NCBI RefSeq assembly: GCF_001007995.1
Contig: NZ_CP011389.1
Span: 1 to 64,000 of the forward strand
From: Deinococcus soli (ex Cha et al. 2016)
GTDB lineage: Bacteria; Deinococcota; Deinococci; Deinococcales; Deinococcaceae
Direction: 5' to 3'
DNA length: 64,000 nucleotides
The translations under genes were made by a program, and so were the position numbers. The notes under the pieces were generated by a model. That model had not been told where the DNA came from. It worked only from the letters and a program-made list of their open reading frames with translations, and searched no databases. Shown here piece after piece: positions 58,821 through 64,000 of this stretch (position 1 is its first letter; each line of letters opens with the position of its first letter).

Positions 58821-59498
58821 TCAGTACCCCTCGCCCATCCGCTCGCCCGCCACCAGCGCCACGCCGCCTGACGTACCCAGGCGCGTCGCCCCGGCCTCGA
58901 TCATGGCCCGCGCGTCATCCGGCGTGCGCACGCCACCCGCCGCCTTGATCTGCACGCGCTCCTGCGCGCCCAGACCCGCGATCACCTCCGCCATCAGACG
59001 CACGTCGTCCAGCGTCGCGCCGCCCGTGCCGAAGCCCGTGCTCGTCTTCACGAAGTCCGCCCCGGCCCGCACCACCGCCGCCGTCGCCTCCCGCTTCTGC
59101 TCATCACTCAGGAAACACGTCTCGATGATCACCTTCAGCGCGGCGTCCGGAATCGCACGGCGCACCGCGCGCACATCCGCCTCCACCGCGTCCCAGTCAT
59201 TCGCCAGCGCCGCGCCGATGTGAATCACCATATCCACCTCGTCCGCACCCGCCTCCACACTCAGACGCGCCTCCACGGCCTTCTGCTCGCTACTGACCGC
59301 ACCCAGCGGGAACCCACACACGGTCGCCACCTTCACGTCCGAACCCGCCAGCTCCGCTTTCGCCAGCCCAATGAACACCGGGTTCAGGCACACCGCAAAG
59401 AACGAGTTTTCACGCGCCTCGGCGCACAATTTCACGATGTCCGCGCGGGTGGCGGTGGGCTTCAGGAGGGTATGGTCAATGAACGAAGACAGCTTCAC
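58821..59498 (-). CDS. deoC: deoxyribose-phosphate aldolase
   Basis: The 225-residue TIM-barrel enzyme has IDHTLLKPTAT, VDMVIHIGA (catalytic aspartate and neighbour) and VKTSTGF with the Schiff-base lysine, then IKAAGGVRT. It splits deoxyribose 5-phosphate into acetaldehyde and glyceraldehyde 3-phosphate. GTG at 59498 has TATTCT exactly 7 nt upstream. It heads the operon with maf and the mre genes. Confidence 0.95.
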   Translation of the reverse strand: MKLSSFIDHTLLKPTATRADIVKLCAEARENSFFAVCLNPVFIGLAKAELAGSDVKVATVCGFPLGAVSSEQKAVEARLSVEAGADEVDMVIHIGAALANDWDAVEADVRAVRRAIPDAALKVIIETCFLSDEQKREATAAVVRAGADFVKTSTGFGTGGATLDDVRLMAEVIAGLGAQERVQIKAAGGVRTPDDARAMIEAGATRLGTSGGVALVAGERMGEGY

Positions 59499-59671
59499 GC
59501 CCCCCAGAATACCCCCCCCAGCCTAAGAAAGATTGACCCGAAAGGAGGAGAGGAAACAGACGTGAGGCGGTCCTGCTCAGCGGTCTTTCCCGCAGAGTGA
59601 CGGGGCCGTACCGGGGCGGTGCTTGGGTGAACCGCGTGGTGAGGCGGGGGCGCTGTGGGGTCTTCTCCGCT

Positions 59672-59691
59672 TATACTTGAACTCAGTTCAA
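59672..59691 (+). promoter_or_regulatory. -10 box with perfect palindromic operator
   Basis: TATACT (59672-59677) overlaps TTGAACT-C-AGTTCAA (59677-59691), a perfect 15-base palindrome covering the expected transcription start of the thioesterase gene. It fits a TetR-type repressor site; the repressor is not in the window. The rest of 59499-59671 shows no gene. Confidence 0.7.
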
Positions 59692-59722
59692 TTTCTGAGT
59701 TCTCTCTCTGGAGGTTTCACCC

Positions 59723-60208
59723 ATGACCCAAGCTGCCACCCTGCCCGCTTTCGCCGCCCAGGCCGTGAAGAAGGCCCTGCACGACATTCCCATGAACGCC
59801 ACGGTCGGCGTGCAGATCACGGACGTGGGGGTGGGCTGGGCGACCGGGGAAGCGCCGGATACCGCGCCGTTCCGCAACCACCTTGGCACCATTCATGCGG
59901 GCGTGCAGTTCCTGCTGGCCGAGGCCGTGAGTGGCGCGGCGTTCGCGGGGGCGTTCGCGGCGCAGCTGGTGGGTGCGGTGCCGCTGATCGAGAAGCTGGA
60001 AACGCACTACGTGAACCGCGCCGTGGGTGACCTGACCGCGCGGGCCGAGGCGGCGGACGCGGCGCAGGTCGCGGCGGCCCACGCAGAGTTCGCGCAGGAC
60101 GGCCGCGCGCGACTGGTGATCAACGTGACCGTGCAGGACGGCGAGGGCAAGGACGTGATGCGCGCCGTGGCTCACTGGTACCTCCGCGCCCGCCCGCAGG
60201 CGAAGTAA
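59723..60208 (+). CDS. hotdog-fold thioesterase-like protein
   Basis: The 161-residue protein has the hotdog pattern of PaaI/DUF4442 proteins (HLGTIHAGVQFLLAEAVSGAAF, KLETHYVNRAVGDLTARAEA, VINVTVQDGEGKDVMRAVAHWYL). It would hydrolyse acyl-CoA or a related thioester. The ribosome-binding site CTGGAGG is 9 nt before the ATG. The palindrome at its promoter suggests acyl-CoA-responsive control, which is inference. The kinase gene starts four bases after the stop. Confidence 0.82.
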   Translation: MTQAATLPAFAAQAVKKALHDIPMNATVGVQITDVGVGWATGEAPDTAPFRNHLGTIHAGVQFLLAEAVSGAAFAGAFAAQLVGAVPLIEKLETHYVNRAVGDLTARAEAADAAQVAAAHAEFAQDGRARLVINVTVQDGEGKDVMRAVAHWYLRARPQAK

Positions 60209-60212
60209 CGGC

Positions 60213-60707
60213 GTGGCGGCGGTGCTCCTGACGGGGATGTCCGGTGCGGGCAAGAGCGCCACGCTGCTGGAACTTGCCCGGCGGGGCATCCGCGTGATGG
60301 ACACGGACGCCGACGAGTGGAACGAGTGGGTGCAGGCGCCGGACGGCCCGGACTGGGTGTGGCGGCTGGATCGCCTGCATGCGCTGCTGGACGAGGTGGG
60401 GCCCGAGCCGCTGGTGCTGGCGGGCTGCCGGAGTAACCAGGGGGCGCTGTACCCGTGCCTCCGTGCGGCGGTGCTGCTGACGGCACCGCTGCCGGTCCTG
60501 TTGATGCGGGTGCAGAACCGTGAGAACCCGTACGGCAGCACGGCGGAGGACCGGGCGCGGATCGCGGAGCACGTGGCGTGGGTCGAGCCGCTGCTGCGCC
60601 GGTCCGCGACCCTGGTGCTGGATACGGCGCAGCTGTCGGTGGCGCAGGTTGCCGATCAGGTCGAGGCGCTCCTGAATGGGGCCGGTGCCGGGGCACCGCT
60701 GGGCTGA
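60213..60707 (+). CDS. P-loop nucleotide kinase-like protein
   Basis: The 164-residue protein has a P-loop GMSGAGKSATLLEL, an acidic DTDADEWNEW after it and a C-terminal RENPYGST-containing loop (VQNRENPYGSTAEDRAR). These match the small AAA/shikimate-kinase-like family of unknown substrate. GTG at 60213 is four bases past the thioesterase stop, so both are co-transcribed. Confidence 0.78.
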   Translation: MAAVLLTGMSGAGKSATLLELARRGIRVMDTDADEWNEWVQAPDGPDWVWRLDRLHALLDEVGPEPLVLAGCRSNQGALYPCLRAAVLLTAPLPVLLMRVQNRENPYGSTAEDRARIAEHVAWVEPLLRRSATLVLDTAQLSVAQVADQVEALLNGAGAGAPLG

Positions 60708-60746
60708 CGTTGCCGCGGGACCGGTCCGGTGCTCTACCCTGCACGC

Positions 60747-61166
60747 ATGACTGTGTTGCTGCTGGATCACGTGGCGATCGCGACTCCTGATCTGGAGGCG
60801 GGTTCGGCGCCGTACGTGGCGCTGGGCCTGCACCCGGAGGGGCCGGACGAGGAAGTGGAGGGTCAGGGCGTGCGTGTCCGGGCGTTTCAGGTGGGGGAGA
60901 CCCTGATCGAACTGCTGATGCCCACGCGGGAGGACAGTCCGGTCGCGGGGTTCCTGGCGCGGCGCGGGGCGGGGCTGCATCACACGGCGTACCGCGTGGC
61001 GGACCTGGATGCCGAGATGGCGCGCCTGCGGGCGGAGGGCGCGCGGTTCCTGAGTGACACGCCCGCGCCGGGCCGGGCGGGATCGCGCGTGGCGTTCCTG
61101 CACCCGAAGTGGGGCGAGGGGACCCTGATCGAACTGGTGGAGCACCCGCAGGGCGGGCACGCTTGA
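60747..61166 (+). CDS. mce: methylmalonyl-CoA epimerase
   Basis: The 139-residue vicinal-oxygen-chelate protein has two repeats, with LLDHVAIATPDLEAG at the start, GLHHTAYRVADLDAEM in the middle and GTLIELVEH at the end. These provide the metal-binding histidines and glutamates. The sequence layout matches (2R/2S)-methylmalonyl-CoA epimerase of propionate catabolism. TACCCT lies 6 nt upstream of the ATG. The stop overlaps the next start (TTGA). Confidence 0.85.
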   Translation: MTVLLLDHVAIATPDLEAGSAPYVALGLHPEGPDEEVEGQGVRVRAFQVGETLIELLMPTREDSPVAGFLARRGAGLHHTAYRVADLDAEMARLRAEGARFLSDTPAPGRAGSRVAFLHPKWGEGTLIELVEHPQGGHA

Positions 61167-61540
61167 GCGTCCGCCGCGCGAGGCCGCTGTGGTGGGTGCC
61201 GTCCCTGGTGATCATGGGGATGATCTGGTGGCTGAGCAGCGCGCCGCAGACGCCAGGGCCGTCCCTGGAGCACCCGAAGGACTGGATCGCGCATTTCCTG
61301 GCGTACCTGTCGCTGGCCTTCTGTCTGGGCCGCGCGACGGGGCAGCGGGGGCTGGCGCTGGTGATCGCGGCGTGGTTCGGCGCGCTGGACGAGGTGCACC
61401 AGTCGTTCGTGCCGCCGCGTGAGGCGGGCGTGCAGGACTGGCTGTTCGACGTGGCGGGCGCGTGGGTGGGCGTGCGGCTCGCGGTGCGCAGGCCCACCAC
61501 CCCGGCACCCGAGGCCCAGGGCGTGGTTCATCCGGTCTGA
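61163..61540 (+). CDS. VanZ-family membrane protein
   Basis: The 125-residue protein has three or four membrane segments and the VanZ signature HFLAYLSLAF plus DEVHQSFVPPREAGVQDWLFDVAGAWVG. The family is of unknown function, with teicoplanin resistance in one member. The TTG at 61163 overlaps the mce stop; an upstream ATG at 61109 would overlap mce further and adds non-family residues. Confidence 0.8.
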   Translation: MSVRRARPLWWVPSLVIMGMIWWLSSAPQTPGPSLEHPKDWIAHFLAYLSLAFCLGRATGQRGLALVIAAWFGALDEVHQSFVPPREAGVQDWLFDVAGAWVGVRLAVRRPTTPAPEAQGVVHPV

Positions 61541-61594
61541 ACCTCGCATGGCGCGTCGCAGTTCTGTCAGACGGGCTCGGGTAGGCTCGCGGGC

Positions 61595-62539
61595 ATGACC
61601 GCACCGACCCTCCCGCCCGCGCAGGCCAGCCACGTGGCGGCGCTGCACGCGGCCCTCACACAACTGGACGGGGTGATCCTCGGGAAGGGCCCGCAGATCC
61701 GGCTGGCCGCCGCGTGCCTGCTCGCGCGCGGGCACCTGCTCATCGAGGACCAGCCGGGCGTGGGCAAGACCACGCTGGCGCAGGCCCTGGCGCGCACCTG
61801 TGGCCTGCACTTCCGGCGCGTGCAGTTCACGGCGGACCTGCTGCCCGCTGACCTGACGGGCGTGAGCGTCTGGGACGCGCCGAGCAGCGCGTTCCGTTTC
61901 GTGGAGGGGCCGGTGTTCAGCGAACTGCTCCTCGCGGACGAGATCAACCGCGCCACGCCCCGCACGCAGGGCGCCCTGCTGGAGGCTATGGAGGAGCGGC
62001 AGGTCTCGGAGGGCGGCGTGACCCGCGCGCTGCCGGAGCCGTTCTTCGTGATCGCCACGCAGAACCCGGCGGCGTTCGTGGGGACCAGCCCCCTGCCCGA
62101 AGCGCAGCTGGACCGCTTCCTGATGACTGTCACGCTGGGCTACCCGGACGTGCGCGCCGAACGGCAACTGTTGGAAACCGGGGGCCGCAGTCTGTCCGTC
62201 CGCGAACTGCCGGCCGTGCTGAATGCGGGCATGCTGATCGCCATGCAGGCTGAGGTGGACGCCGTGCATGTCGCCGGGCCGCTGCTGGACTACCTGCAAC
62301 TGCTGGCCCGCGCGACCCGTGAGCACCCGGGCCTGACGACCGGCCTGAGCCCGCGCGGGCTGCTGGCGCTGCTGGCGGGCGCGCGCGCCTGGGCGTACCT
62401 GCACGGGCGCGGCATGGTCCTGCCGGAGGACGTGCAGGCGGTGTTCGCGCCGCTGGCCACGCACCGCCTGAGCGCCCGCGCGGGCGTGAGCGTCCCCGAC
62501 GTGATCGAGCGCCTGCTGCGCGAGACGCCCATTCCCTGA
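61595..62539 (+). CDS. MoxR-family AAA ATPase
   Basis: The 314-residue ATPase has Walker A DQPGVGKTTLAQ, Walker B LLADEINRATPRTQGAL and the sensor IATQNPAAFVG. The C-terminal lid domain follows (LSPRGLLALLAGARAWAYL). MoxR proteins act as chaperones for the DUF58 proteins encoded next to them. TAGGCT lies exactly 7 nt before the ATG (leaderless). Its stop overlaps the next start (TGATG). Confidence 0.93.
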   Translation: MTAPTLPPAQASHVAALHAALTQLDGVILGKGPQIRLAAACLLARGHLLIEDQPGVGKTTLAQALARTCGLHFRRVQFTADLLPADLTGVSVWDAPSSAFRFVEGPVFSELLLADEINRATPRTQGALLEAMEERQVSEGGVTRALPEPFFVIATQNPAAFVGTSPLPEAQLDRFLMTVTLGYPDVRAERQLLETGGRSLSVRELPAVLNAGMLIAMQAEVDAVHVAGPLLDYLQLLARATREHPGLTTGLSPRGLLALLAGARAWAYLHGRGMVLPEDVQAVFAPLATHRLSARAGVSVPDVIERLLRETPIP

Positions 62540-64000
62540 TGACCCGCCCGGACCGACCGCCAGCCGGGACGGTGACGCTACGCGCGTGGCCGACAGGCTT
62601 CGGCGCAGCGTTCCTCGGGCTGATCGTCCTGACGCTGATCGGCTGCGTGAACTACGCCCTGAGCCTCGGGTACGGCCTGACGTTCCTGCTGGGCGGCGTG
62701 TGGGTGCTCGCGGCGGGACAGGCGCTGCGCGCGGCGCGGGACCTGACGGTCCGTGTGCAGGCGCGCGGGCCGGTCCGGGCGGGCACGCCGCTGCCCGTGC
62801 AGGTGCAGGCGCGCGGCGGACGGGGCGGCGTGCTGCGCGTCGCCCTGGGCGTGGTGAGCGGCAGCGTGACGCTGGAGGACGCGGCAGGCACCCTCGACGC
62901 AGGCACCCTCGACCTGACCGTTCCCACCGCCGCGCGCGGCCCGCTGGAGGTCCGCGTGACGCTGCGCGCTCTGGACCGCCTGGGCCTGTGGCAGGTGCGC
63001 CTGCCCGACCCGGACCCCGTGACGGTCCTGATCCACCCCCGCGCGGAGGAGGGCGCGCCGCCCCCACCCACCCGGAGCGTGCCGGGCAGCGGTGAGGGCG
63101 CGGGCCGCGCGCCCGGCGACGAGGAATTCGCGGGCCTGCGCCCCTACCAGACCGGGGACTCGCCCCGGCAGGTGTCATGGCGGCACGTCGCCCGCACCGG
63201 GCAGCTCCTGACCCGCGAGACGGACGCCGCGCAGGGCAGCGCCCGGCGCCTGGACTGGCAGGACACCCCCGGCGACCCGGAGGTCCGCGCCGCGCGCCTG
63301 ACCGCCTGGGTGGACGCCCTGCACGCCCACGCCGACAGCTACGCCCTCCACCTCCCGGGCGAGGTGATCGGGCCGGGCAGCGGCGAGCCGCAGCGGCAGG
63401 CGGCCCTGAACGCCCTGGCCCTGCACGACCCCCCCACCCTGGCCAGCCTCGCGCCCCCCGCCCGCCCGGCCCGGAACCATCCAGGCACCCGCCCGGCGCC
63501 GCTGCCGGGCGAGGCCCTCACGTGGACGCTGCTGGCCCTGGCGGTCACCCTGGCCCCCGGGGTGCTGCGCCAGCCGTGGTGGCTGAGCCTGCTGATCGCC
63601 GCGCTGCTGGGCCACTCGCTGCTGCGAGCCCGCCGCGACGCGATCCGGCCCCTGCCGACGTGGCTGCTGGCGCTGCTGGCCGTGGCGGGCGGCGCAGCCC
63701 TGAACGCCACGTACGGCACGCTGCTGGGCCGCGACGCGGGCACCGCGTTCCTGGCGATGCTGGCCGCCCTGAAAACCGCCGAGAGTCACGCCCGGCGCGA
63801 TCAGGCGGTCCTGACGCTGCTGGGTCTGTTCGTCACGAGCACCGCCTTCTTCTTCAGCCAGGGCCCCCTGACCGCGCTGTACGCCGTCCTGAGCGCTGCG
63901 CTGCTCCTGACGGCTGCCACCACGCGCCTGGGCACCCCGCCGCCCCTGACCCGCGCCAGCCTGACCGGACGGCTGGGCCGCACCGTGCGCGTCCTGACCC
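62539..64000 (+). CDS. DUF58 domain fused to a TgpA-type membrane region, partial
   Basis: The frame starts at ATG 62539, overlapping the moxR stop, and stays open to the window edge (487 codons). It begins with two membrane helices (FGAAFLGLIVLTLIGCVNYAL, LGYGLTFLLGGVWVLAAG). A DUF58 domain with GDSPRQVSWRHVARTGQLLTRE comes at about residues 205-230. Near residue 320 a second set of helices begins, with the block LAALKTAESHARRDQAVLTL typical of the DUF3488/TgpA membrane region that normally belongs to a separate protein. A transglutaminase domain may follow beyond the window. Together with MoxR it may act on the cell surface. Confidence 0.85.
   Translation, partial: MTRPDRPPAGTVTLRAWPTGFGAAFLGLIVLTLIGCVNYALSLGYGLTFLLGGVWVLAAGQALRAARDLTVRVQARGPVRAGTPLPVQVQARGGRGGVLRVALGVVSGSVTLEDAAGTLDAGTLDLTVPTAARGPLEVRVTLRALDRLGLWQVRLPDPDPVTVLIHPRAEEGAPPPPTRSVPGSGEGAGRAPGDEEFAGLRPYQTGDSPRQVSWRHVARTGQLLTRETDAAQGSARRLDWQDTPGDPEVRAARLTAWVDALHAHADSYALHLPGEVIGPGSGEPQRQAALNALALHDPPTLASLAPPARPARNHPGTRPAPLPGEALTWTLLALAVTLAPGVLRQPWWLSLLIAALLGHSLLRARRDAIRPLPTWLLALLAVAGGAALNATYGTLLGRDAGTAFLAMLAALKTAESHARRDQAVLTLLGLFVTSTAFFFSQGPLTALYAVLSAALLLTAATTRLGTPPPLTRASLTGRLGRTVRVLT

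Noticed and set aside
60980..63178. 732-codon antisense frame over mce, VanZ and moxR
   Set aside because: Arg/Pro/Gly-rich shadow composition; the plus-strand genes have clear domains.

Overview
The window looks like a piece of a Deinococcus chromosome. It is very GC-rich (about 68-70 %, C/G-dominated third positions). It carries a NurA-HerA pair, a RecO with a four-cysteine zinc finger, BshC (bacillithiol synthesis) and a Hera-like DEAD-box helicase. Many genes have a TANNNT -10 box exactly 7 nt before the start codon, the leaderless-mRNA architecture known from Deinococcus. Species cannot be assigned from sequence alone. There is no rRNA, CRISPR array or prophage; one tRNA is present.

Layout. 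1-9.2 kb: a partial P-loop ATPase, an exported TPR protein, tRNA-Pro(CGG) with its own promoter and terminator, two metallophosphoesterases around a small membrane protein, a DEAD-box helicase, RluD, then TatA with an ECF sigma factor and RskA-type anti-sigma factor. 9.2-15.3 kb: herA-nurA, a CRP/FNR regulator, an HDAC-family deacetylase and an MFS carrier. 15.3-19.8 kb: an ABC ATPase divergent from a TAXI-TRAP uptake system (binding protein plus fused permease).

19.9-23.9 kb is an insertion-sequence island. It holds an IS3-family orfB without its orfA, an intact IS4-family element, and a second, 3'-truncated IS4 copy placed tail-to-tail with the first, giving a 0.95-kb inverted repeat. A truncated gene and fragments of two more transposases follow.

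24-37 kb is metabolic: a phosphoribosyltransferase-like protein, an Fsr-like MFS exporter, a luciferase-like oxidoreductase, glcF-glcD-glcE (glycolate oxidation), a periplasmic 5'-nucleotidase and a MalEFG-type sugar ABC importer with a consensus promoter and a palindromic operator candidate. 37-48 kb: a DUF2252 protein; a five-gene operon (truD, exported protein, DUF3293, AlbA_2/HATPase_c_4 regulator-like protein, small protein); an ArsB-type permease; a small ABC exporter; an endonuclease/phosphatase-family protein; and a zinc-ribbon protein. 48-59.5 kb: recO, rsmE-prmA, proC, bshC, a second CRP/FNR regulator, a WecG/TagA glycosyltransferase and the operon deoC-maf-mreC-mreD-mrdA (rod shape and peptidoglycan). 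59.5-64 kb: a hotdog thioesterase under a perfect palindrome, a P-loop kinase, methylmalonyl-CoA epimerase, VanZ-like and MoxR proteins, and a reading frame fusing DUF58 with a TgpA-type membrane region that runs off the window.

Non-coding signals that stand out are a family of about 130-140-bp intergenic repeats with terminal inverted repeats (one supplies the recO ribosome-binding site and start codon), the repeated leaderless promoter signature, and a five-codon mini-ORF overlapping the glcF start.
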